NCBI GenBank assembly: GCA_910588365.1
Contig: CAJUQS010000187.1
Location: 1 to 23,245 of the forward strand
Reading direction: 5' to 3'
Length of the DNA: 23,245 bases
Source of the DNA: an uncultured Oscillospiraceae bacterium
GTDB taxonomy: Bacteria > Bacillota > Clostridia > Oscillospirales > Oscillospiraceae
Shown: positions 1 to 7,543 of the stretch, in pieces
How the letters are laid out: the number at the start of each line of letters is the position of its first letter
Numbering within the stretch: position 1 is the stretch's first letter
Made by a program: the position numbers and the translations under genes
The notes under the pieces: generated by a model
Databases searched by the model: none
Told to the model about the DNA's origin: nothing
The model's input: the letters and a program-made list of their open reading frames with translations, nothing else

Positions 1-14
1 CCTGACTGCGTTAA

Positions 15-51
15 AAATCCTTGCAATCCGTCAGGATTGCTGCGGCTTTTT
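15..51. terminator. Possible bidirectional terminator hairpin
   Basis: The arms GCAATCC (23-29) and GGATTGC (34-40) pair perfectly around a GTCA loop. A T-run lies at 47-51 on the plus strand, and a run of A at 14-18 gives a T-run on the minus strand. It could end an upstream plus-strand gene outside the window, or it could be part of the repeat that follows. The gap of 5-6 nt between stem and T-run makes it a weak terminator. Nothing else recognisable lies in 52-112. Confidence 0.35.
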
Positions 52-112
52 GCCTTGCAGGACATAAAATCTATCTCGCCAATCCGCACACGCTGAGATA
101 TTAAACAGGCTC

Positions 113-396
113 TTAGAACCCGTGGGTAGACAGGCGGCGCTTGCGTCGCCGGGCCAGTCGTTCGGCGGAACGCCGAATGACGGCCCCGCGGGCGGCAGAC
201 GAAGGGCAGGCACCATCGGCAGAACCAAACCAGTTCGGTCGGAACGCAAATAAAACCCCCAATGGAGTATCGCCCGGAGGGCGATGCCGGGGGTCCGGGG
301 GCGCTCCCCCGGCGGCCTTTTGGTACCTTTTCCGCCGAAGGAAAAGGTACCCGGGGTCCGGGGCGGGAAGTCCCGTGCCAACAGAGAGAACCATCT
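113..396 (-). repeat. Hairpin-ended mosaic repeat, copy A (upstream of cobQ)
   Basis: Read on the minus strand, this matches the elements at 8358-8544 and 23081-23245 module for module. From outer to inner: AGATGGTTCT (387-396); stem CGGGA/TCCCG (364-375); stem GGTACCTTTTCC/GGAAAAGGTACC (322-351); stem CCGGGGG/CCCCCGG (295-312); stem ATCGCCC/GGGCGAT (269-285); CTCCAT (262-267); a 21-nt block ending in CTGCC (194-214); a GTCATTCGGC-type hairpin (157-181); GACGCAAGCGCCGCC (133-147); and TACCCACGGGTTCTAA (113-128). The outer end stops 6 nt before the cobQ ribosome-binding site. The open frames across it are side effects of GC-rich palindromes, not genes. Confidence 0.85.
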
Positions 397-413
397 TCCC
401 TTGGAGGTGAAAA

Positions 414-1874
414 ATGGGAAAAAATATTATGATCCAGGGCACCATGTCCAATGCGGGCAAGAGCCTGCTGGCGGCGGGGCTGTGCCGGGTCCTCCGGCAG
501 GACGGCTACACCGTCGCGCCCTTCAAGAGCCAGAACATGGCGCTTAACTCCTTCATCACCGCCTCCGGCGGCGAGATGGGCCGGGCCCAGGTGGTCCAGG
601 CCGAGGCGGCGGGGATTGCCCCTGACGTGCGCATGAACCCCATTCTCCTCAAGCCCACCACCGACATGGGCAGCCAGGTCATTGTAAACGGCAGGCCCGT
701 GGGCAACATGAACGCCATGGAGTACTACCGCAGAAAGGCGGAGTTCGTCCCCGCTGTGCTGGAGGCATACCGGAGCCTGGAGTCGGCGTATGACGTGGTG
801 GTCATCGAGGGGGCCGGGAGCCCGGCGGAGATCAACCTCAAGCGGGAGGACATTGTGAATATGGGGCTGGCCCGGCTGGTGGACGCGCCGGTGCTCCTGG
901 TGGGGGACATCGACCGGGGCGGCGTCTTTGCCCAGCTCTACGGCACCGTGGCGCTGCTGGAGGAGGATGAGCGGGCCAGAATCAAGGGCGTGGTGGTCAA
1001 TAAGTTCCGGGGGGACCGGGCCATCCTGGAGCCGGGGCTAAAAATCCTGGAGGAATTGTGCGGTGTGCCTGTGGCCGGGGTGGTGCCCTATCTGGACGTG
1101 GACATCGACGATGAGGACAGCCTCTCCGCCCGGCTGGACCGGAGCGGCGGGCGCCGGCTCATTGACATCGCCGTCATCCGCCTGCCCAGAATCTCCAATT
1201 TCACCGACTTCGCCCCCTTTGAGCGCTATGAGAACGTGTCCGTGCGGTACGTGGACCGGGTGGGGGACCTGCACCAGCCGGATCTCGTCCTCCTGCCGGG
1301 GACCAAGAGCACCATTGCCGATCTGCGCTGGCTGCGCCAGAGCGGGCTGGAGGCGGCGGTGCAGAGGGCGGCGTCTGCCGGCGTCCCCGTCATGGGCATC
1401 TGCGGCGGGTACCAGATGCTGGGCCGGTCCGTGGCCGACCCGGAGGGGGCGGAGGCGGAGCCGGGGACGGAGATCGCCGGAATGGGCCTGCTGGAGGTGG
1501 ACACCGTGTTCGCCGGCGAGAAGGTCCAGAGGCAGACCAAGGGTGTGTTCGGCAGCGTGGAGGGCCCCCTCCGCGCCCTGTCCGGCTTGGCCTACCAGGG
1601 ATATGAGATCCACATGGGCCGGGCGGAGGGGACGCTGCCGGTGCTGATGCAGAACGGGAACGTCTACGGCACCTACCTCCACGGCGTGTTTGACGCGCCC
1701 GGCGCGGCGGACGCCGTGCTGAAAGCCCTGTGTGTCCGGCGGGGGGTGGACTTCGCCCGGCTGGGGGCCTTCGATGCCGGGGCCTACCGGGAGCGGCAGT
1801 ACGATATTTTGGCGCAGGCCGTCCGGGAGAGCTTGGATATGGACCTTGTTTACCGAATTTTGGAGAAAAAATAA
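414..1874 (+). CDS. cobQ: Cobyric acid synthase (glutamine-hydrolysing)
   Basis: A late enzyme of adenosylcobalamin synthesis. It amidates four side-chain carboxylates (b, d, e, g) of adenosylcobyrinate a,c-diamide, using glutamine and ATP. The 486 residues match the usual family length. The N-terminal dethiobiotin-synthetase-like domain has a P-loop variant at residues 7-17 (QGTMSNAGKS). The C-terminal class I glutamine amidotransferase domain has the nucleophile Cys330 in GICGGYQ and His423 in YLHG. GGAGG lies 6 nt before the ATG. No other cobalamin gene and no cobalamin riboswitch are visible beside it; the leader is almost filled by the mosaic repeat. The malic enzyme follows after 14 nt, so the two are probably co-transcribed. 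Confidence 0.97.
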   Translation: MGKNIMIQGTMSNAGKSLLAAGLCRVLRQDGYTVAPFKSQNMALNSFITASGGEMGRAQVVQAEAAGIAPDVRMNPILLKPTTDMGSQVIVNGRPVGNMNAMEYYRRKAEFVPAVLEAYRSLESAYDVVVIEGAGSPAEINLKREDIVNMGLARLVDAPVLLVGDIDRGGVFAQLYGTVALLEEDERARIKGVVVNKFRGDRAILEPGLKILEELCGVPVAGVVPYLDVDIDDEDSLSARLDRSGGRRLIDIAVIRLPRISNFTDFAPFERYENVSVRYVDRVGDLHQPDLVLLPGTKSTIADLRWLRQSGLEAAVQRAASAGVPVMGICGGYQMLGRSVADPEGAEAEPGTEIAGMGLLEVDTVFAGEKVQRQTKGVFGSVEGPLRALSGLAYQGYEIHMGRAEGTLPVLMQNGNVYGTYLHGVFDAPGAADAVLKALCVRRGVDFARLGAFDAGAYRERQYDILAQAVRESLDMDLVYRILEKK

Positions 1875-1888
1875 AAGGAGAAAAGGAA

Positions 1889-3061
1889 ATGGATTACGCG
1901 AAGGAGTCCCTGCGGCGGCACCAGGAGTGGCGGGGCAAGATTACAGTGATGGCTACAGTTCCGGTGGAGAGCCGGGAGGACCTGAGCCTGGCCTATACCC
2001 CCGGTGTGGCACAGCCCTGCCTGGAGATTCAGAAGGACCTGGACAAGAGCTACGAGCTGACCCGGCGGCACAACCTGTGCGCCGTCATCACCGACGGCAG
2101 CGCGGTGCTGGGCCTGGGGGACATCGGCCCCGAGGCGGGGATGCCTGTGATGGAGGGCAAGTGCGTACTGTTCAAGGTCTTCGGCGGGGTGGACGCCTTC
2201 CCCCTGTGCGTGAAGACCCAGGATGTGGACGAGTTCGTCAACGCGGTGTATCTCATCAGCGGCTCCTTCGGGGGTATCAACCTGGAGGACATTGCCGCGC
2301 CCCGGTGCTTTGAGATTGAGCGGAAATTGAAGGAGAAGTGCGACATCCCCATCTTCCACGACGACCAGCACGGTACGGCGGTCATCACCCTGGCGGGCCT
2401 GACCAACGCGCTGAAGGTAGTGGGGAAAAAGAAGGAGGATGTTCGGGTGGTCACATCCGGCGCGGGCGCGGCGGCGGTGTCCATCGTGAAGCTGCTGCTG
2501 GCGGCCGGATTCCGGCATATCACCATGTGCGACCGGAAGGGCGCCATCTACGCCGGCAGGGAGGGGCTGAACTGGATCAAGGAGGAGATGGCCCAGTCCA
2601 CCAACCTGGAGAAGAAGGCGGGGTCCCTGGCAGAGATGCTGGAGGGCGCGGACGTGTTCATCGGCGTATCGGCTCCCGGGACCGTGACAGCGGAGATGGT
2701 AAAGACCATGAACCGTGACGCGATCGTCTTCGCCTGCGCCAACCCCACGCCGGAGATCTTCCCTGAGGAGGCGAAGGCGGGCGGCGCGGCGGTGGTGGCC
2801 ACGGGCCGCAGCGACTTCCCCAACCAGATCAACAATGTGTTGGCTTTCCCGGGGATCTTCCGCGGGACCTTCGATGTGCGCGCCCGGGACATCAACGAGG
2901 AGATGAAGATGGCGGCGGCCCGGGCTCTGGCGGAGCTGATCCCCGATGGGGAGCTGAGCGCCGAGTATATCATCCCCAAGGCCTTCGACAACCGGGTGGG
3001 CCCCGCCGTGGCGAAGGCGGTGGCGGAGGCCGCCTGCGCCTCCGGCGCGGCGCGGATCTGA
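1889..3061 (+). CDS. NAD(P)-dependent malic enzyme
   Basis: Oxidatively decarboxylates malate to pyruvate in the cytoplasm, yielding NADH or NADPH. The protein has 390 residues, the short bacterial form without the phosphotransacetylase domain. Visible motifs are the catalytic Tyr36 in AYTPGVAQPC, the GDIGPEAGMPVMEGK block around residues 77-91 with the likely catalytic Lys91, the metal-binding FHDDQHGTA at 156-164, and the Rossmann loop GAGAAAVS at 191-198. I chose the ATG at 1889 because AAGGAG sits 8 nt upstream and the protein then begins at the usual place; the frame stays open further upstream inside cobQ. The 14-nt gap suggests one transcript with cobQ. NAD versus NADP preference cannot be settled by eye. 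A strong hairpin follows at 3108. Confidence 0.95.
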   Translation: MDYAKESLRRHQEWRGKITVMATVPVESREDLSLAYTPGVAQPCLEIQKDLDKSYELTRRHNLCAVITDGSAVLGLGDIGPEAGMPVMEGKCVLFKVFGGVDAFPLCVKTQDVDEFVNAVYLISGSFGGINLEDIAAPRCFEIERKLKEKCDIPIFHDDQHGTAVITLAGLTNALKVVGKKKEDVRVVTSGAGAAAVSIVKLLLAAGFRHITMCDRKGAIYAGREGLNWIKEEMAQSTNLEKKAGSLAEMLEGADVFIGVSAPGTVTAEMVKTMNRDAIVFACANPTPEIFPEEAKAGGAAVVATGRSDFPNQINNVLAFPGIFRGTFDVRARDINEEMKMAAARALAELIPDGELSAEYIIPKAFDNRVGPAVAKAVAEAACASGAARI

Positions 3062-3107
3062 GGCGGCCCGCAGGCGCGAATAAAATCAGACTCACTTTTT
3101 TGACACG

Positions 3108-3144
3108 ACGCCCCCTGGTGTAGAGGAACTACACCAGGGGGCGT
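3108..3144. terminator. Perfect 16-bp hairpin between convergent genes
   Basis: Positions 3108-3123 and 3129-3144 are perfectly complementary around the 5-nt loop AGGAA. It lies between the stops of the malic enzyme (plus) and the nitroreductase (minus), where a shared terminator is expected. Neither strand has a T-run directly after the stem, so termination would depend on the stem or on another factor. Confidence 0.6.
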
Positions 3145-3173
3145 CTGCCTGCTGCGGGCGGGACTCGCCGCGC

Positions 3174-3953
3174 CTACCGCCACGCCACCCGGGGCGGGTT
3201 TCTCGGGGCGGTGCGCTGGAACTTCAGATCCGTATGCCCGACAATGAGGCAGCTGTCGATTTTCCGCGTCTCGGTCAGGCCGAAGCAGGCCCGCAGCTCC
3301 GGATCGGCATCAATGGCCCGGGTGGCGAAGCCGCAGTACAGCGCGCCGAGGCCCAGGGCGTGGGCCATCAGCTCCATGTTGGCCAGAGCCAGACCGCCGT
3401 CCATGGGCCGCTCGGAGGTGACCACGATCATCTGCTTTCCGCCGTAGAAAAGGGTGTCCGGCGCTTCCGGGTTGGCCAGATAGTGCTCGTACCGCCGCAG
3501 GAGGAGCTTGCGGCCGTTTTCCCGGGCGCAGCGGGCAAAACTCTCCCAGATTTTGGGGCGCATAGTCTCGAACTCCTCGTCCAGCACCGTGAAGCCCACG
3601 TTCTGGCTGTTGGAGCTGGTGGGGGCGCAGCGACCCGCCTCCAGCAGCAGCTCCAGCTCCCGGCGGCTGGCCTTCTCCCCGGTGAAGCGGCGGATGCTGC
3701 GGCGGAAGCGCATGGCGTTGAGCAGCGTCTCCGGGTCCAGGTCGAAGCGCCCGCTGTCGTAGGGGATGGGCTCCTCCAGCTCCGGCATGGAGGGCGCTCC
3801 CACGGGGCAGATGGCCACACACTGCCCGCAGGCGAAGCACCACCCGGAATTGCAGCGGTAGGTTCCGTCCTCGTTTTTCACAATGGCGTGGACCGCGCAG
3901 TTTTCCGCGCACAGCCCGCAGCCGGTACATAGGGTGCTGTCAATGATCACCAT
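3174..3953 (-). CDS. Ferredoxin-nitroreductase fusion protein
   Basis: A 259-residue soluble protein with two parts. The N-terminus is a 2[4Fe-4S] ferredoxin with Cys9-12-15-19 and Cys39-42-45-49, plus an extra Cys34. From about residue 75 to the end it is an FMN nitroreductase, with FRRSIRRF at 83-90 and APTSSNSQN at 110-118 as likely flavin-binding segments. Such fusions are common in anaerobes and probably move electrons from ferredoxin clusters to FMN to reduce nitro, quinone or other acceptors; the substrate cannot be read from sequence. AAGGAGAT precedes the ATG at 3953. It stands alone, with its own promoter, divergent from the methyltransferase gene. Confidence 0.93.
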   Translation of the reverse strand: MVIIDSTLCTGCGLCAENCAVHAIVKNEDGTYRCNSGWCFACGQCVAICPVGAPSMPELEEPIPYDSGRFDLDPETLLNAMRFRRSIRRFTGEKASRRELELLLEAGRCAPTSSNSQNVGFTVLDEEFETMRPKIWESFARCARENGRKLLLRRYEHYLANPEAPDTLFYGGKQMIVVTSERPMDGGLALANMELMAHALGLGALYCGFATRAIDADPELRACFGLTETRKIDSCLIVGHTDLKFQRTAPRNPPRVAWR

Positions 3954-3989
3954 AAAGGTATCTCCTTTTTCACAAATTTGCTCCACTCC

Positions 3990-4018
3990 ATTATAACGGC
4001 TGTTCTGTCTGAAATCCA
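3990..4018 (-). promoter_or_regulatory. Candidate promoter of the nitroreductase gene
   Basis: On the minus strand a perfect -10 TATAAT (3990-3995) lies 17 bp from a poor -35 TGGATT (4013-4018). The start codon is 36 bp further downstream. The -10 is convincing and the -35 weak, so an activator could be involved. Confidence 0.45.
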
Positions 4019-4155
4019 GAGGGATTCCCGCATCCGCGTCAAAAATTTCACCGTGAAACGCCGGGATGTCCCCTTTTTTGTACCCTTCGGTCTGAAAGAG
4101 GCAGTTTTTCACAGTTTTTCCTGGCAAAATATCCAAAATATTCACATTTCTTTTG

Positions 4156-4184
4156 TTGACGGTTGCCAATAGCTGGTATATAAT
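4156..4184 (+). promoter_or_regulatory. Strong sigma-A-type promoter for the methyltransferase-ECF unit
   Basis: TTGACG (4156-4161) and TATAAT (4179-4184) are separated by exactly 17 bp, close to the housekeeping consensus. The start codon at 4217 would follow a leader of roughly 25 nt. This is the only near-consensus promoter I see ahead of the plus-strand run to cvpA. Confidence 0.8.
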
Positions 4185-4216
4185 AAGATGATTTTCTATA
4201 AGTGGGGGACAGGGCC

Positions 4217-5083
4217 ATGTGGATTGCCGGAGATTGGAAGGACTACGAGCTGCTGGACTGCGGCAGGGGGGAGAAGCTGGAGCGCTGGGGGGACAAGCTG
4301 CTGGTGCGGCCGGACCCCCAGGCCATCTGGAACACCCCACGGCTTCACGGCGGCTGGAAAAAGCCGGACGGGCGGTACCTCCGCTCCAGCACCGGCGGCG
4401 GCAGCTGGGAGCGGTCCAGGCTCCCCGGCCAGTGGCAGGTCCGCTGGCAGAACCTGACGTTCCAGGTCAAGCCCATGAACTTCAAGCACACGGGCCTCTT
4501 CCCCGAGCAGGCGGTGAACTGGGCCTTCGCCCAGGAACAGATCCGCTCCGCGGGCCGGGAGGTGAGCGTGCTGAACCTGTTCGCCTACACCGGGGCCGCC
4601 TCGGTGGCCTGCGCCGTCGCCGGAGCCAGGGTCTGCCACGTGGACGCGGCCAAGGGCATGGTGAACTGGGCCAGGGAGAACGCAAAAGCCTCCGGCCTGG
4701 AGGACGCCCCCATCCGCTGGATTGTGGACGACTGCGCCAAGTTCGTGGAGCGTGAGATCCGCCGGGGACGGCGGTACGACGCCGTCATCATGGACCCGCC
4801 CAGCTACGGCCGGGGCCCCACCGGTGAGGTGTGGAAGCTGGAGGAGAACCTGTACCCCTTTGTGGAGCTGTGCGCCAGGGTGCTCTCCGACGAGCCGCTG
4901 TTCGTCATCATCAACTCCTATACCACCGGCCTTGCCCCCAGCGTGCTGACCTATATCCTGGAGACGCTGGTGTCCCGGAGGTTCGGCGGCCGGACCGTCA
5001 GCGGCGAGATCGGACTTCCCGTGACGGAGACCGGGCTGGTCCTGCCCTGCGGAGCCACGGGGAGATGGACGGGGGACAGGTGA
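4217..5083 (+). CDS. Class I SAM-dependent methyltransferase (RlmI/RlmK-like)
   Basis: A 288-residue cytoplasmic methyltransferase resembling the catalytic half of 23S rRNA cytosine methyltransferases such as RlmI. It shows the SAM-binding motif NLFAYTGAAS (120-129), the acidic strand end HVDAAKG (141-147) and the catalytic-type DPPSYGRG (193-200). It lacks an N-terminal PUA domain, so its RNA target is uncertain. I prefer the ATG at 4217, with GGGGGA 7 nt upstream, over an in-frame GTG at 4202 that has no ribosome-binding site. It opens the long plus-strand unit and ends 6 nt before the acetyltransferase gene. Confidence 0.88.
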   Translation: MWIAGDWKDYELLDCGRGEKLERWGDKLLVRPDPQAIWNTPRLHGGWKKPDGRYLRSSTGGGSWERSRLPGQWQVRWQNLTFQVKPMNFKHTGLFPEQAVNWAFAQEQIRSAGREVSVLNLFAYTGAASVACAVAGARVCHVDAAKGMVNWARENAKASGLEDAPIRWIVDDCAKFVEREIRRGRRYDAVIMDPPSYGRGPTGEVWKLEENLYPFVELCARVLSDEPLFVIINSYTTGLAPSVLTYILETLVSRRFGGRTVSGEIGLPVTETGLVLPCGATGRWTGDR

Positions 5084-5089
5084 ACGCAT

Positions 5090-5623
5090 ATGATGGAAAT
5101 TTTAGAGCTGATCGTCCCATCTATGGCCCACAAGGACCAGGTCATGGCCTTCAGGGCGGAGATGCTGGAAAACGCCAGCAGCTTCGATGGCTGCGCGGGG
5201 CTGAACGAGGTGGAGACCTACGAGCAGTGGCTGGACTTCCGGGGCCGGGAGGAGGCCAAGGGCTGGGCGCCCTCCCGCACCTGGCTGGCCGTCCGGCGGT
5301 CCGACGGCCGGGTGGTGGGCATTGTCAACTACCGCCCCAGCCCCCTGCCGGACTTTTTGCTCCAGTACGGCGGACACATCGGCTACTGCATCCGCCCGTC
5401 CCAGCGGCGGAAGGGATACGCCAAGGAGCAGCTGCGCCTGACCCTGGAGAGGTGCCGGGAGGCGGGGGAGAAGAAGGTCCTGGTAACCTGCGACCCGGCC
5501 AACGCCGCCTCAGAAAGGACGATTCTGGCCAATGGCGGCGTTTTGGCCAGCGAAGTGGAGGACAAGCCCGGATTGGGCGGCTCCGGAGTCATCCGGCGCT
5601 ACTGGATTACCATACAAGAATGA
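5090..5623 (+). CDS. GNAT-family N-acetyltransferase
   Basis: A 177-residue protein of the GNAT fold, which transfers an acetyl group from acetyl-CoA to an amine. The acetyl-CoA pyrophosphate loop is visible as RPSQRRKGYAKEQL near residues 102-115, and VLVTCDPAN-AASERTI near 132-147 fits the conserved strand and helix of this fold. The substrate is unknown. It begins 6 nt after the methyltransferase stop, with AGGTG 7 nt ahead of the ATG and a second ATG next to it, and ends 9 nt before ecfA1. It is therefore very likely co-transcribed with both. Confidence 0.9.
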   Translation: MMEILELIVPSMAHKDQVMAFRAEMLENASSFDGCAGLNEVETYEQWLDFRGREEAKGWAPSRTWLAVRRSDGRVVGIVNYRPSPLPDFLLQYGGHIGYCIRPSQRRKGYAKEQLRLTLERCREAGEKKVLVTCDPANAASERTILANGGVLASEVEDKPGLGGSGVIRRYWITIQE

Positions 5624-5632
5624 GGAACGTGC

Positions 5633-6475
5633 ATGACTGACATCATCAAAACGGAACATCTGACCTTCTCCTATCCCCCCGACGAGGGGAAGGAGCCGGT
5701 TTTGGCCCTCAAGGGCATTGATCTGACCATAGAAAAGGGCAGCTTCACGGTGATTCTGGGCCACAACGGCTCCGGCAAGTCCACCCTGGCCAAGCACATG
5801 AACGCGGTGCTGCTGCCGGGAGGCGGGACGGTCTGGGTGGACGGCATGGACACAAAGGACGAATCCCTCCTCCTGGAGGTCCGCCGCCGGGTGGGCATGG
5901 TGTTCCAGAACCCGGACAACCAGATCGTGGCCAACGTGGTGGAGGAGGACGTGGCCTTCGGCCCGGAGAACCTGGGCGTTCCCACGGAGGAGATCCAGCG
6001 CCGGGTGGCCGCAGCCTTACAGGCGGTGGGTATGGACGAATTCACCATGCACGCGCCCCACCACCTCTCCGGCGGGCAGAAGCAGCGCATCGCCATCGCC
6101 GGCGTCATCGCCATGGAGCCGGCCTGCATCGTGCTGGACGAGTCCACGGCCATGCTGGATCCCCTGGGCCGCCGGGAGGTGCTGGATACGGTCAGGTGGC
6201 TGAACAAAAACAAGGGCATCACGGCGGTGCTCATCACCCACCACATGGACGAGGCCGCCATGGCGGACCGGGTGGTGGTCATGGACAGCGGCAGCGTGGT
6301 CATGGACGGTACGCCCCGGGAGATCCTGGTGCGCATGGAGGAGCTGCGCGCCATCGGCCTGGACGCGCCCCACACTGTGGAGCTGCTCCACGGTCTGCGG
6401 GAGGACGGCTTCGATGTGCCCCTGGACGCCCTGGGCATCCAGGAATGCGCACGCGCTATCGTGGAGGCGCTATAA
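5633..6475 (+). CDS. ecfA1: Energy-coupling factor transporter ATPase EcfA1
   Basis: One of two ABC ATPases that drive ECF-type uptake of vitamins and related micronutrients. EcfA1, EcfA2 and EcfT form a shared module that docks with different substrate-binding S components. The 280-residue protein has Walker A GHNGSGKS (43-50), a Q-loop at Gln92, signature LSGGQKQR (145-152), Walker B with Glu170 in VLDES, and the switch His203-His204. GAGGA overlaps the preceding stop codon and sits 6 nt before the ATG. No S component is encoded in the window. A 173-bp hairpin element separates it from ecfA2, which usually follows directly. Confidence 0.95.
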   Translation: MTDIIKTEHLTFSYPPDEGKEPVLALKGIDLTIEKGSFTVILGHNGSGKSTLAKHMNAVLLPGGGTVWVDGMDTKDESLLLEVRRRVGMVFQNPDNQIVANVVEEDVAFGPENLGVPTEEIQRRVAAALQAVGMDEFTMHAPHHLSGGQKQRIAIAGVIAMEPACIVLDESTAMLDPLGRREVLDTVRWLNKNKGITAVLITHHMDEAAMADRVVVMDSGSVVMDGTPREILVRMEELRAIGLDAPHTVELLHGLREDGFDVPLDALGIQECARAIVEAL

Positions 6476-6482
6476 GGCAATC

Positions 6483-6660
6483 ATACTTTTTCTTGAAAGA
6501 AAAAGTATCAAAAAGAACTTTGCGCGAGACTGGCGTTTCGCGTAATTCCTGAAATAGAACCACCGGTTTTCCCGGCAGAATGTGATAAGCGAAACGCCAG
6601 TTTCGCGCAAAAGTTTTTCTTTTGATGCTTTTCTTTTTTCAAAAAAGAAAAGTATGTATG
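6483..6660. repeat. Hairpin-ended inverted repeat element between ecfA1 and ecfA2
   Basis: The two halves mirror each other. The left outer stem is ATACTTTTTCTT/AAGAAAAAGTAT (6483-6508), followed by CAAAAAGAACTTT and an inner stem GCGAGAC/GTTTCGC (6524-6541). On the right are an inner stem GCGAAAC/GTTTCGC (6589-6606) and an outer stem at 6625-6639 paired with 6641-6655. The single departures from pairing in each half are G-U compatible. The middle, 6542-6588, is unpaired between the halves. The related end at 14929-14996 has a different inner stem, GCAAAGC/GCTTTGC, with pairing preserved. It carries no gene, and ends about 10 nt before the ecfA2 ribosome-binding site. Confidence 0.85.
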
Positions 6661-6676
6661 CCACAACACGGAGGAA

Positions 6677-7543
6677 ATGCGTTTGAAACCCATTATTCGT
6701 GTGGAGAATCTGACCCACACCTACGGAGAGAACACGCCCTTCTGCCGCAGCGCGGTGGACGGGGTGAGCATGGAGATTTACGAGGGGGAGTTCCTGGGCG
6801 TCATCGGCCACACGGGCTCCGGGAAGTCCACCCTCATCCAGCACCTCAACGGGCTTTTGAAGCCCACCAGCGGCGCCGTGTATCTGGGGGACCGGGACAT
6901 CTGGGCGGAGCCGAAGAAGATCCGGGACGTCCGCTTCCGGGTGGGGCTGGTGTTCCAGTACCCGGAGTACCAGCTCTTTGAGGAGACGGTCTACAAGGAC
7001 GTGGCCTTCGGCCCCAGGAACATGGGCCTGGATGAAAAGGAGATCGACCGCCGGGTCCGCGCCGCCCTGGCCTTCGCCGGGCTGGGGGAGGACCTGCTGG
7101 AGAAGTCCCCCTTCGATCTCTCCGGCGGGCAGAAGCGCCGGGTGGCTATCGCCGGCGTCATTGCCATGGATCCGGAGGTCCTCATACTGGACGAGCCCTC
7201 GGCGGGCCTGGACCCGGCGGGGCGGCGGAGTATGCTGGAGAACATCCGCGCCTACCACCGCCAGAAGGGCACCACCGTGGTCATGGTCAGCCACAGCATG
7301 GACGAGGTGGCGGAAAACGTGGACCGCATCGTGGTCCTGGCCAACGCGGGGGTGGTCATGAGCGGCACGCCCCATGAGGTGTTCAGCCGGGCCCAGGAGC
7401 TCATGGACGTGGGACTGAACGTGCCCCAGGTGACCCAGGTTGCCATGGAGCTGAAGCGGCAGGGGGTGGACATCGACCCCGCCGTGTACACGGTGGCGGA
7501 TCTGCGCGCCGCCCTGGCCGCGCTGAAAGGGGGGAGGCGCTGA
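6677..7543 (+). CDS. ecfA2: Energy-coupling factor transporter ATPase EcfA2
   Basis: Second ATPase of the ECF module, partner of EcfA1. It has 288 residues from the ATG, with Walker A GHTGSGKS (44-51), Gln94 in VFQYPEYQ, signature LSGGQKRR (148-155), Walker B with Glu173 in LDEPSAGLDP, and switch His206. The start is uncertain. GGAGG (6670-6674) leaves only 2 nt before the ATG at 6677 but 8 nt before an in-frame TTG at 6683, so the TTG may be the true start, giving 286 residues; I list the longer form. The stop overlaps the ecfT start, so the two are translationally coupled. Confidence 0.95.
   Translation: MRLKPIIRVENLTHTYGENTPFCRSAVDGVSMEIYEGEFLGVIGHTGSGKSTLIQHLNGLLKPTSGAVYLGDRDIWAEPKKIRDVRFRVGLVFQYPEYQLFEETVYKDVAFGPRNMGLDEKEIDRRVRAALAFAGLGEDLLEKSPFDLSGGQKRRVAIAGVIAMDPEVLILDEPSAGLDPAGRRSMLENIRAYHRQKGTTVVMVSHSMDEVAENVDRIVVLANAGVVMSGTPHEVFSRAQELMDVGLNVPQVTQVAMELKRQGVDIDPAVYTVADLRAALAALKGGRR

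Noticed and set aside
1..413. Cobalamin riboswitch ahead of cobQ
   Set aside because: The leader is explained by mosaic repeat modules, and I could not find the conserved riboswitch core.
3978..4172. A 64-codon open frame in the divergent region before the methyltransferase
   Set aside because: It overlaps the likely promoters of both neighbours, has no ribosome-binding site, and resembles no family.
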